NCBI RefSeq assembly: GCF_029867415.1
Contig: NC_081185.1
Span: 117,345,987-117,409,986 of the forward strand
Direction: 5' to 3'
Source: Vicia villosa
Lineage: Eukaryota > Streptophyta > Magnoliopsida > Fabales > Fabaceae
DNA length: 64,000 bases
Below the pieces are notes generated by a model. It was not told the DNA's origin, searched no databases, and saw nothing but the letters and a program-made list of their open reading frames with translations. Numbering within the stretch: position 1 is the first letter of the stretch; each line of letters starts with the position of its first letter. Of the stretch, positions 11,708 through 20,725 are shown one piece after another. The translations under genes and the position numbers were made by a program.

Positions 11708-11769
11708 TTCGGAAATGAACTTCCGAAAATAGGCTCCAGACATGTATATTTCGGAAGTTCATTTCCGAA
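11708..11769. repeat. Palindrome pair upstream of the small gene's TATA box
   Basis: Copies at 11708-11727 (TTCGGAAATGAACTTCCGAA) and 11750-11769 (TTCGGAAGTTCATTTCCGAA). The two are reverse complements of each other. They sit between the stop of the transposase gene (11981) and the TATA box of the small gene, in promoter position. Confidence 0.9.
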
Positions 11770-11980
11770 TTATGCAGAAACAGAGGTGAATTTTGCATTT
11801 TGTGCATTGCATTCTGTTTTGTGTAAACAATACCAAAAGCATACAAAATAGGCATAAAATAGGCAATGACAACATAAAACATACTTATATTATATATGTA
11901 TTGAATCGGTCCGATTTTACATGATAAACAACAATACATACAAAAAATGATCGTTACAAACAAAAACGATCCGGAACGAA

Positions 11981-14707
11981 CTAAAATTCACCGAACCAAT
12001 CGGTGGATCCTAAGTCCAAAATAGGCACGTTCTTCGACCGCTCTCTATTTTGCTCGCGCTCTTTGCTCATCATTTCTTCAAACTCCGCCATCCTCGAAAC
12101 GAACAGATCCGGCCAAGTCTCCGCCTCATTTGAACGATGTGCCGTCCATTGACAAGAAGTAGCCGGTATAGGACAACCCGGTTTCAAAAACACTTGAACG
12201 AAGTGCCGCGATCGTAGATACCCGATGCATATGATGCGGCCCGACGCGTCCAACGGCGGTCGACTATGAAGTGGAAAGAAAGTCTCACTTAGTCCAAACC
12301 TCGTCAAATCGATACACACCATATCATACGCACTTGCTATTAGATGACCCATATCGGGGAATGACATCCACTTCGAAACCGGAGCGATACCGGTAAGTGA
12401 TGGAACAAGTGCATCATGAATTTTTGCAAACTTTTCTTGATTTTCATATAGTCGGCCGTAGATGTCCCGATACGAAGTCAACTCCGCAATGAGTTCCCGT
12501 CGGACTAAAGTGTGATTATTTTCCCCTTTACTGAGCAAACCCGCAACGGCCCGATATCCACAATTGTCGTCGCCTCCAACATCAACGATGTTATCGATAT
12601 ATTTGTGCATAAAAAATGGCATCTCATCAATGTAGACAATTAGTGATTTTTTGATCGGCGGTGTACGAGGTGGCTTCGAAATACGGGCTCCTTTGTTACC
12701 CCTACACTTAGACTTCGGTGTCTCATGAATTTCCGGGAACGATGCATCAACATGTTCAAAGTAGGAAGGAGATCGTTTTGTTGACATGTCATCTTGTGTA
12801 ATTTTGGACTTTTTCGGTGCACCTTTCGTTTTAACCGGTTGAGATGGCGGTTTCAAATCGGTGGTCTCCGGAAATGCGATCTTTCGCAATTGTTCTTTTA
12901 TGTGCATTTTTGTTGTGTCGTCCGCTTTAGCAAACTTCTCCATTATCACTTCCAACTCGTCGGAGATGGTGATTTTGGAGTCATTTTCTTTCGTCGGGTC
13001 AAAATCATCAAAACGAAGCTTCTTCCAATGGTCGGCTACCTCATCCATGCGTATTGGTGAATTCAACTTCTTCTTTTTTGCAAGTATACAAGCACATGGA
13101 AGGCCGTATGTCTTTCTAATGGTGCACCCACATAATGAACTATTGGGCCCCGTGGTCTCCGACCGCTTAGCTTCATGAAACAAAAAATTCAAACCCGTTC
13201 GAGATATGTTGTAAATCAATTGGGAGAATAGAATTTGGCCCTTATACCGGTGTTCCATAACCGTCTTGCTCCGACCGAACGATGTTTGAATTTCATTGTG
13301 TTGATTTTCAAGCATTTGGTTCACGGTGTCCCATCCCCGACACAAATCTCCCTTGCTATCACCCAACCACCTCTTGAAGACCGCATGTGCGGATTCAACA
13401 CGGTTAGTCGTGGTGCAACCAAGATGTCTAACTCGATTTGTCCAAGCGCACACGACTTTTTCTCTAACTTTGTCAAGAATGGTGGATTCGACGTAATGAC
13501 AAAATGTCCTAATGGAACCACACAAAGACCTAAAGTGTACCAATTTCTCGGTATACACCTCTTCGGAGTGTGCATCCAAAATTTCCTTCCATGCCGACAT
13601 TATCCTTTCAACCACAACACCGGCTTTGACAACTTTACCGTTTTCATCCGGCCTATCTTTTGTCCCAACCGCGGGTTTCAACTTGCTTCTCACGTTGCAA
13701 GTTATGTGATACCGGCAAAGTAACGCGGTCGATGTCGGGAAGACGGTATCGACCGCATTCATCAAAGCATTGTCTCGATCGGTGACAATGACGTTTGGCA
13801 TAACCTCTTGATCAACTAACAAAGACTTGCAAATTCCCAAGGCCCACGTAAAGTTTTCTTCTTTTTCACACTCCAAAAAAGCAAACCCCACCGAATAAGT
13901 CTTGTCCGTCGAGGTCACACCGACGATCTCTAGAAGAGGAAGCCTATACTTGTTTGTCTTGTACGTCGAATCCATGACTAGAACGGTTGGAAATGTGTTG
14001 AACAATTTGATACTTTCGGGATGAGTCCAAATAATATCACGCACGGTAACTTTGTCCTCGGAGGTTCGGAAGCTTGAAACATAATTGTTATCGCCTAGAA
14101 GTTTCAAAAGTTGTTGCATTTCCGACCGAGGGCCCATATTCAAAACCTTGAGATTGTGCCGTTCATTGTAAACTTGCTTGATATTTGAAACGCTATCCGG
14201 TTTCTTACGCTTCAAATCGGCAAGTATGTTGCGAGGCGCCACTTTGACTATCGTTAGGTCCGATATCACATTTCTCTCTTCGCAGGACAAACGACACGCC
14301 ATTGGATGCCCGTGTAACTTGACATCCAAGGCATGATTATGCATTCCACAAATTACGGTTAACTGCCACAAATCATCAACCCTCCGAGTGGCACGCAACT
14401 TAAACGGACACCCGCACTTTCTCGATCCCGTGTCCTTGTGTTTTAGCACCCGGTTTGATTGTACATATCTACCACCCCGTTCGCAATTCAAAACAACGAA
14501 AGCTTTCCGCCTACTATTTCCGTTGTCCGACCTTAAAATAACAATTCCAAATCCATGTTTGTTAGCTTCCTTCCAATCAACCAAATGTTGCCGAACATCG
14601 ACCGCATTGATCATGGGAGTAGCGTCAATAACCGGATCGTTATTAACGTTGACAATTTCCGGATTTAATACTCCATCGTCTTGCACAATGTTGTCCGGAT
14701 GCACCAT
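11981..14707 (-). CDS. MULE transposase with FAR1-type DNA-binding, SWIM-like and C-terminal OTU domains
   Basis: The product is about 908 aa (913 if translation starts at the in-frame ATG at 14722). I prefer the ATG at 14707 because it directly follows a splice acceptor at 14710. Numbering from the 14722 ATG: a FAR1/WRKY-GCM1-like zinc-binding domain at about 45-135 (C103, C105, C125, H128/H130); MULE DDE core with D251 (VLVMDSTYKTNKY), D315 (VIVTDRDNAL) and E443 (NRVESAH), plus a CRYHITCN motif; a SWIM-like finger at about 531-545 (CGCT...PCAC, where the last ligand is Cys instead of the usual His); a basic linker; and an OTU cysteine-protease fold from about 711, with catalytic D718/C721 (GGDDNCGYRAV) and H840 (RSRHFVQVF). 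The transposase cuts and moves the element. The OTU domain would be a deubiquitinase. The frame is fully open and all catalytic residues are present, so the protein may be functional. FAR1-MULE-OTU fusions are known in plants, but the OTU role in transposition is not established. Confidence 0.92.
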   Translation of the reverse strand: MVHPDNIVQDDGVLNPEIVNVNNDPVIDATPMINAVDVRQHLVDWKEANKHGFGIVILRSDNGNSRRKAFVVLNCERGGRYVQSNRVLKHKDTGSRKCGCPFKLRATRRVDDLWQLTVICGMHNHALDVKLHGHPMACRLSCEERNVISDLTIVKVAPRNILADLKRKKPDSVSNIKQVYNERHNLKVLNMGPRSEMQQLLKLLGDNNYVSSFRTSEDKVTVRDIIWTHPESIKLFNTFPTVLVMDSTYKTNKYRLPLLEIVGVTSTDKTYSVGFAFLECEKEENFTWALGICKSLLVDQEVMPNVIVTDRDNALMNAVDTVFPTSTALLCRYHITCNVRSKLKPAVGTKDRPDENGKVVKAGVVVERIMSAWKEILDAHSEEVYTEKLVHFRSLCGSIRTFCHYVESTILDKVREKVVCAWTNRVRHLGCTTTNRVESAHAVFKRWLGDSKGDLCRGWDTVNQMLENQHNEIQTSFGRSKTVMEHRYKGQILFSQLIYNISRTGLNFLFHEAKRSETTGPNSSLCGCTIRKTYGLPCACILAKKKKLNSPIRMDEVADHWKKLRFDDFDPTKENDSKITISDELEVIMEKFAKADDTTKMHIKEQLRKIAFPETTDLKPPSQPVKTKGAPKKSKITQDDMSTKRSPSYFEHVDASFPEIHETPKSKCRGNKGARISKPPRTPPIKKSLIVYIDEMPFFMHKYIDNIVDVGGDDNCGYRAVAGLLSKGENNHTLVRRELIAELTSYRDIYGRLYENQEKFAKIHDALVPSLTGIAPVSKWMSFPDMGHLIASAYDMVCIDLTRFGLSETFFPLHSRPPLDASGRIICIGYLRSRHFVQVFLKPGCPIPATSCQWTAHRSNEAETWPDLFVSRMAEFEEMMSKEREQNRERSKNVPILDLGSTDWFGEF

Positions 14708-14709
14708 AC

Positions 14710-14901
14710 CTAACAAATGCAAAAATTAGCAAAATTGGCCAAAACTGTTTTTTTTTAACTGCCAGGGCATATTTCGGAAGTTCATTTCCGAAATTTATTA
14801 GGTGATATATTTCGGAAATGAACTTCCGAACCATATCAGTTTTCAGCATAAATTTGTTGAATCAATGTAGTGAAATAGGGGATGAAATGAGAGATGTTTA
14901 C
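14710..14901 (-). other. 5'-UTR intron of the transposase gene, holding two palindromes
   Basis: On the minus strand, TTTCAG is followed by GTAAACATC (donor at 14901-14900) and the acceptor is TTTGTTAG ending at 14710, 3 bases before the chosen ATG. The 192-bp intron contains palindromes at 14773-14792 and 14811-14830. The upstream exon would lie between a TATACAAAT-like box near 15050 and 14902. The intron is predicted from splice signals only. The same architecture is found in element 2. Confidence 0.6.
14773..14830. repeat. Palindrome pair in the transposase 5'-UTR intron
   Basis: Copies at 14773-14792 and 14811-14830, with starts 38 bp apart. They are reverse complements of each other (GAAGTTCATTTC versus GAAATGAACTTC centres), as in the pair at 11708/11750. 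Confidence 0.92.
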
Positions 14902-15069
14902 CTGAAATTGTAGCTTTCTATGCTCCCTTTAACGTGATCAACGGTTTGAAACTTGATTTTAGGGCGAAAAATTGATGGAGATTGATTGGGTTTTAGAGAG
15001 GATTTTGAGAAGTTTTGGAGAAAAATGATGAAATAGTGAAGGAGGGAAATTTGTATATGCAGAAATATT

Positions 15070-15218
15070 TTCGGAAATGCACTTCCGAAAATATTCACGG
15101 TTTTGAATTTTTTATGACTTCGGAGATGCATCTCCGAAAATACCAAAAAAGTGGTGTTTTCGGAGATGCATTTCCGAAGTAAAAAAAAAAAAAAAAACTT
15201 CGGAAGTTCTTTTCCGAA
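15070..15218. repeat. Palindrome cluster, 5' subterminal region of element 1 (4 copies)
   Basis: Copies at 15070-15089, 15119-15138 (perfect, centre ATGCAT), 15159-15178 and 15199-15218. Starts are spaced 49, 40 and 40 bp. The cluster lies between the predicted transposase promoter and the right inverted repeat. Confidence 0.92.
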
Positions 15219-15232
15219 GCAGGGGCAGTTTT

Positions 15233-15282
15233 GGGTTTTCGCTGGGGGTGACCCCCATAGGGAGGTGGGTAAAGAAATTTTC
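15233..15282. repeat. Right terminal inverted repeat of element 1
   Basis: Read inward it begins GAAAATTTCTTTACCCACCT, then CCCTAT and a GTCACCCCCAGCGAAAA segment. The GACC-CCAGCGAAA block is closest to the ends of element 2. Confidence 0.85.
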
Positions 15283-15290
15283 AACATTAA
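15283..15290. repeat. Right TSD of element 1 (AACATTAA)
   Basis: Identical to 10857-10864. The following T and the base at 10856 do not extend the match, so the duplication is 8 bp rather than the 9 bp usual for Mutator elements. Confidence 0.93.
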
Positions 15291-16040
15291 TGACTAATTA
15301 TTCAAAAAGCAAGATGGGATTGAGGAATGAAAATTGTAGTTAGTGTAGTAACATCGTTGAGATGAAGATGCACATGCTTAGTGATTGTCCTCAAGATATG
15401 ACGTTATGGTTGAATGTGATGAGTAGTAATAATGGTCGGAGTTTATTTTTCAACACTAATCTTACATGTTGTCATGTTGAATTAAGTTTAATATCATGAA
15501 TGAAAATAATGTTGGTTCTGATATGGATTGGTCGTCCTATTGAGCTACCACATACCATGCTATTTTGTTGTGGCAGAACAAAAGCATACATGTGGATAAT
15601 TGGCAACGGCCTATGAAACCTTGAGACAAAAACTCCAAGTATGTTGGAGCATATAACAGTTAAGAGATCGATTAATGTGATTCGTCGTCGAGCAAGGATG
15701 AGAATCAAGAAGGCAGTGGACGGCTCTTTAGAGTAAGTGGTCGAGAATGGCTTGGAGGTTTTTCAAAATTTGTGGGGAGTTGTCGTGCTTGTGTAGGCGA
15801 GTTGTGGAGTGTGTTAGTAGGATTGTTTTGTGCTATGAGGCTTGATTTTGAAAATGTTGAGTTACATGTTTATTCTCAAGTGATGGTCAAGATGACTATG
15901 GGAGATTATAGTGTGAGTCTTTCGTGTCGAAGTTTGATTAGAAGAACTCGTCGTTTAATCAATTAGATTGGAAAATTAGAGCTTAACATTCTTACCATAT
16001 GTGCAAATTTGTTGGCAAATTTGGGTTGTGATTTGGAATA
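15291..16040 (+). mobile_element. LINE relic, right part (zf-RVT and RNase H)
   Basis: This continues the LINE relic at 10590-10864. zf-RVT residues come first (NENCS, then MKMHMLSDCPQDMTLWLNVM), then spacer, then the RNase H domain REWLGGFSKFVGSCRACVGE, LWSVLVGLFCAMRL, VELHVYSQVMVKM, and LANLGCDLE ending at a TAG at 16038-16040. In the RNase H fold the conserved HVDS aspartate is Tyr (HVYS), so the enzyme would be dead. Several stops and shifts occur before about 15740. This LINE differs in sequence from the one at 4198-6326. Confidence 0.82.
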
Positions 16041-16396
16041 GAAACATTCTTAACATAGTTGGGAAAAAGAAACATGAAAGTTTTTTAGGATCAAATGCTC
16101 CCTTACTCTTAAAAAACATAAAAAAGGAAAAACAGAAGATTTGGAATAAATATCATACACAATAACTTAACTTAAAGTTGAAAACAAAAGAAAAGTTAAC
16201 CAAAACTTAGTCCAATCATCTAGAAGTGAAAAATAAGAGGGAAAATAAGCTAGTAATTCTTCTCAACATTGCAACATCCCAACTCAAAACAAAATCTTCC
16301 TACACTTCCTCTACCTCGGGGACGGGATAAGCCTCACACTTTTCAACTAACACGACCTGCAGATTATCGTCCGCCTACTTGAATACTTTGCCGGCT
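16041..16396. other. 3' UTR region of the BCCP gene
   Basis: No separate gene. This lies just downstream of the BCCP stop codon on the minus strand and abuts the end of the LINE relic. Confidence 0.5.
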
Positions 16397-19300
16397 CTAC
16401 GGTGCAATCACAAATAGGGGCTGCAAAGGAACAAACAAAATCAAATCTCTAATGACAAAAAGTTACTAGTTTTGCTTGAGTTACTAGTCACGGGGGTCCG
16501 GAATGTACTTACAGTACCAACGCTGACAGGCTTGGCATCTTGCGTGATGATTTCAACTATGGTTCCTGACTTATCAGCCTGTAAATAGTACACAAATTTA
16601 GTCTCAGATGCCACAGGATCATCAAGACCATAAAAAATCGCTACAGCCAACACATCTTTTGTTGACTTTTTTGTTTCCATCTTATAGTTACAACTTACAA
16701 GCCAAGTTAGGAATCAGATTTAAGCATATTTATGCTTCTTCTTGTTTTAAATTCAAGGTTTAAGTTTAATGAATGAAGATGTCTAAAACCATTGTCCAAA
16801 CTTATATAATTCATTAATTTAGCACTGTATACTTTTCTTTCCATAAAAACTGTGAAGTTTAGCTATTCTGAACTAACATAATAAATGCAATTTGCCCAAT
16901 TTTTTAGTACTACTTGAAGTACAAGTTTTCATTAATAGTTGATATTGGAAGGATTCTTTGCTTTATTTATTCATGCTTTATAGGTGAAGAACTGTACCTT
17001 AACAAAAAAGCTAAATGTATGTTAACAAACTCATGAAACTACATGGAGCTTCAAAACTACTGAGTCTTTATATTTGATTACTAACAAACCTATTCACATA
17101 TTATTAAATATCAAGGAAAACTACAGGAAGGAGCTATTAATGAGAGGTGGAACAAAGCATGCTGAAAATGAAAACAAAAGAAACAAAGATTCCTGAGCAA
17201 TAGATTAACCTATATACCGCTTTCCTCCTTTACCTATCTCATTCAACTTTTCCAAATATTTGCTTACTTGTAAGTCACATTTTTTCAATAAGTTACTATT
17301 TTATGGTAAGAGTGAAAGGCATCGGTTTAATCATGGTTTTACTGTCAAAATCGAGGAATATAATCCTAGATATGTTAAAAATGCAACACAAAGTCCTGAA
17401 ATACTAACAAAACAAAATGAGAAATGTAGAGCTATAAAAATGGGTTAGCCCATATGGGTGGTCGTCAAGCCCAATAAGACATAGGGTGTGGGCCTTTAAA
17501 TTTAAACCTATAATTTTTTTAGGGCTTTTTACCGGCCAAGAAAAGTCTGCTACCCATTAGGACTAGCCTGTATGGGCTATGGGCAGTCTATCTGACCCGA
17601 AATACTCAATCTCAATCGTAAACAACACAATGAAGACCTCCCTCACTTTACAAAATATCTTTTCTATTTTATTCAATTTACATGATAGAAAAGTAGAGGT
17701 TAGTTCTTACTATGTTATATTATACATTTGTACACCAAGAGACTATTAAGCAGAAAAAAGAGCATCGTCAGACACATGTAATAATCCATATTTAATAATA
17801 ATAAGCTAAGTCTGAAAAAATGGATGTGAATGGCTTAATTTAATGTTCTTGAAGATAATTAATTAGACACGACCCTTCACCAATCATACATTGCGAGTAA
17901 ACACGATTTTTCAAGTGGCTTTTTTCCTAAACTAGTACTTCCTCCTTTCTTTATTATAAGTAAATTTTAACTTTTTAGATTTATTGAATAATTGAAGTAT
18001 CTAGTTTATAGTATTTTTTAAAATAGAATATAGTACTAATAAGTAATATGTTTATAGTTTTTGAAAAAAAATATATTTAAGAGTTGGCCTGTTCAGGGCC
18101 AGATTTAAACAGTTTTTTGGCCCAATCTAATAAACCTTGAGGCCGGTTTAGGGACGGATAGCCCATTTTGACAGCTAATTAGTATGGATGGTGAAAGCAT
18201 CGAAAAGCAACTTGCAGCTTGTGTTTAAGGTACATGCCAACAAGAAAAGCTACTTCAAATCTCATTCACATGAGACAGAGAGAGCATCCGATAATACCAA
18301 ACTCAAATGTTCTTAACTTTCCAAGCTAGATTTGTCGGAACATAGGCCAAGAAATTCAGAATATCTAGTAAATTGAAAATCCTAGATGTAGTATGGATGG
18401 CAAAAGCATCGGAGAGTAACTTGCAGCTTGTGTTTAAGACTTTAAGGCATATACCAACCAGAAAAGCTACTTCAAATAGTTTCTCCATAACAACTGATAA
18501 TTCTAAACTAAAATGTTCTCAAGTTTCCAAGCTAAATTTTTCGGAACATAGGCCAAGAAATTCAGAATATAACACCAGGCGTAACTAACAACAGCCAAGA
18601 CTTATAAGTTATACCAACTACTGGATTGGCTCATGGATGAATGAAATGGATTAATAGATGCCACTACAGAAACAGGGTCTCCAAAAAACGAAATATTCAG
18701 AAAACAAAAAGCAAACAAAATAGACCGAGGCATACTGGGAAGGCCAGTTTTGTTAATACACGGATGTCCTACAGAATCATAGACCTGACAAAAAAGTCTA
18801 TTGATGTGGGTTGCTTTTGTTAAGGAAAAGCTACACAGTTATTTTTTAACCTTGCCTTTGCATTTGGACTTTCTCGAATTGTTGGTGAAAAATGAGTTTT
18901 CTCAAAGACCTTGCAACTAATCTAGTTGAACAAATTCCAAGGCTTTAAAACGGGTAAGGAGAGAAAGATGTTATGGCGGGGTCCTCTTCATGTGTTGTTC
19001 TGTGATATCTTTGTTTGAAGTGGATTTTGATTTTTGGGAAAATTTTGTCACTTCTAGACTGGTTTTTGTGAAAGGTTTGTTTCAAGGCTCCACCCTAGTG
19101 CTTTTCAGATGGTTCTTTCAAGTATTTCTATGTTATTCAAACAAAGGGATTGTAAAACATTTTTATATTATCAAATATGCTAGCAACACCCTATTTTCTA
19201 TGCAAGGTAATTAAAGAACCAAATTCAATATTTAAATAGTGCAAAGAAAAACATGAGAGGTAGTTGGTGTATAACAAATAAGTGCATCTTATAGAGTCAC

Positions 19301-20725
19301 AATATGTAAAATTCAAAATTTTAATAGCTACTATAAAAAAAGAAGATAAAATCTTTGAACTTACTTCTATTTCATTCATCAACTTCATTGCCTCAATGAT
19401 GCATAAGACTTGGCCCTTCGTTACTTTGTCTCCAACCTAAAGAAAGAGTCCTTTTATATACAGCTTCCAAAAAGCACTATACAAAGAATAGTAGTATATA
19501 ATTAAACGGAAGATCTACCTTCACAAATGGTGGTTCACCCGGTGCAGGACTTCGGTAGAATGTCCCTGCCATGGGGCTTTTAAGAGGCGGATGTGATGAC
19601 TTAGGTGACTTGACATGAACGAGAGAAGTTGACGGTGAAGGTGAAGGAGTAGGAGTAGGAGGAGGCTGAGAATACGATGGTGCAACAGGGGGTGCCGTTT
19701 GCCAAGGTGGTGAATACGTCCCTGCAGGTGGAGGAGCATATTCTGGTTGAGGCAAAGCCTCTTTTTTCCTGATTGTTACTTCACAGTTTGACTGCTTCAG
19801 CTTCAACTCCACAATGTCTCTTGAATCAACAAGCCTGCCGTAGAAAAACACAAACAAAGATTCTCATTGGTCCACTCCAACAATGTTAGAAAAGTTCATA
19901 TATAATATATTTGTCACTGCTTAATTAATAGTTAATACTATCAATAACTAGCAAGCAAGATCGAAACTGGTTACTTACCTAACAAGACTTGCAACTTCAA
20001 TAAAAAACTGAGAGATTGATTCTTCATTTTCCAGGACTGAAGAAGACTGTTCAAATGAAGGTTCGGTAGGTGGTTCCACATCTGATTTGGCTTTAACATG
20101 AGGCACATCATTGGAAGAACCATCAAGGGAAACCTTGTCGAATCCAAAATATGAAACCAAAATCAGCATATAAACATGTGTGTGAGTGCGCGCAATCAGC
20201 ATATAAACATGCGTGAGAGCGCGCACATATGCATCAAGACAGTAAATTTTGAAAAAAAACTATACTAATTTGCAGCAAACTGTATGTATATTTCACAATC
20301 TCAAGAGTTAATTTTCAAAGCAATGATTATAATTTTTTGTTTTTGAATCCTCTAAAATAAAATGAAAGTTTACCTGATTTAACTGGGCCTTAACTCTGGG
20401 GCATAGTCCCTGCACACAAAGTAGTGACATAATTAAGATTCAATTTATAAAAAATAAAATAAAAAACAAAGAGTAAGAGTTAATAATTATGGAAGATAGA
20501 TGCAAAAGATAAGATATGAAAAGAGAGAAGACAAGTGTTAATTAATGAAGGCATGAGAAAGATAGTTAGTTAGTTAGTTACCTTGTTGAAGAAACGGAGG
20601 GAGTTGTTGGAATTAGGAGAGAGAAGAGGGAAAGAGATGGAGGAGTGAGAAAAGCGTGAGGATTTGGTGGTGGAAGGTAGAGTTGAAGGTTTAAGAGTAG
20701 CGGCAAAAGGTGAAGTGGAAGCCAT
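16397..20725 (-). CDS. BCCP: Biotin carboxyl carrier protein of plastid acetyl-CoA carboxylase, seven exons
   Basis: It is a subunit of the multi-subunit plastid acetyl-CoA carboxylase. Its biotin carries CO2 to acetyl-CoA to make malonyl-CoA for fatty acid synthesis. Exons (minus strand, in order): 20582-20725, 20374-20409, 19979-20133, 19519-19834, 19365-19436, 16513-16578, 16397-16420; all introns are GT-AG. They sum to 813 nt, or 270 aa. Residues 1-60 are a Ser/Thr-rich plastid transit peptide. A conserved helix (SQFFIEVASLVRLVDSRDIVELKLKQ) and a Pro-rich linker follow. The C-terminal biotinyl domain spans about 190-270 (SPMAGTFYRSPAPGEPPFVK, then EAMKLMNEIE, then VSVGTPLFVIAP). The biotinylated Lys is residue 235, 35 residues from the C-terminus as expected. 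Intron 5 is long (16579-19364) and repeat-filled. The gene appears intact. Confidence 0.95.
17440..18175. mobile_element. Possible MITE in BCCP intron 5
   Basis: The left edge near 17440 (AAAAATGGGTTAGCCCATAT) and the right edge near 18175 (inverted: TCAAAATGGGCTATCCGTCC) share an inverted AAAATGGGYTA motif. GGCCC-rich stretches occur near both ends, as in hAT-type legume MITEs. Flanks match only partly (AGCTATAA versus AGCTAATT), so the ends and the class are uncertain. Confidence 0.4.
18181..18575. repeat. Tandem duplication, two ~200-bp units, in BCCP intron 5
   Basis: Units at 18181-18389 and 18390-about 18575, period 209 bp. Both begin AGTATGGATGG, contain AGCTTGTGTTTAAG and AGAAAAGCTACTTCAAAT, and end near GGCCAAGAAATTCAGAATAT. 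Small indels separate them. Confidence 0.88.

Larger units (their letters stand above)
10865..15282 (-). mobile_element. 4,418-bp MULE-type DNA transposon (element 1) with transposase/OTU gene
   Basis: Both ends carry imperfect inverted repeats: the left starts GAAAATTTCTTCACCCACCT at 10865, and the right, read inward on the minus strand from 15282, starts GAAAATTTCTTTACCCACCT. Similarity continues for roughly 35-50 bp. The element is flanked by a perfect 8-bp direct repeat AACATTAA (10857-10864 and 15283-15290). Removing the element and one repeat rejoins a LINE reading frame (HETL to MTNYSKSK), which fixes both ends. Inside, on the minus strand, are a large transposase gene with a 5'-UTR intron and a small second gene. 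Thirteen copies of a 20-bp palindrome are in four groups. The coding sequence is visibly richer in G+C than the AT-rich surroundings. The intact ends, the long open frame and the clean TSD suggest a fairly recent insertion. Confidence 0.93.

Noticed and set aside
12794..13723. Plus-strand frames of 84-162 aa inside the transposase gene
   Set aside because: They are antisense shadows of the 908-aa transposase frame and show no domain of their own.
10933..15218. CRISPR-like array reading of the regularly spaced 20-bp repeats
   Set aside because: The repeats are palindromic, vary in the centre and sit in subterminal and intron positions of a plant transposon. There are no uniform spacers or cas genes.
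14898..15287. 129-aa minus frame with repeated SEM/FRKCISE-like peptides
   Set aside because: The peptides are translations of the 20-bp palindromes and the terminal repeat, not a protein.
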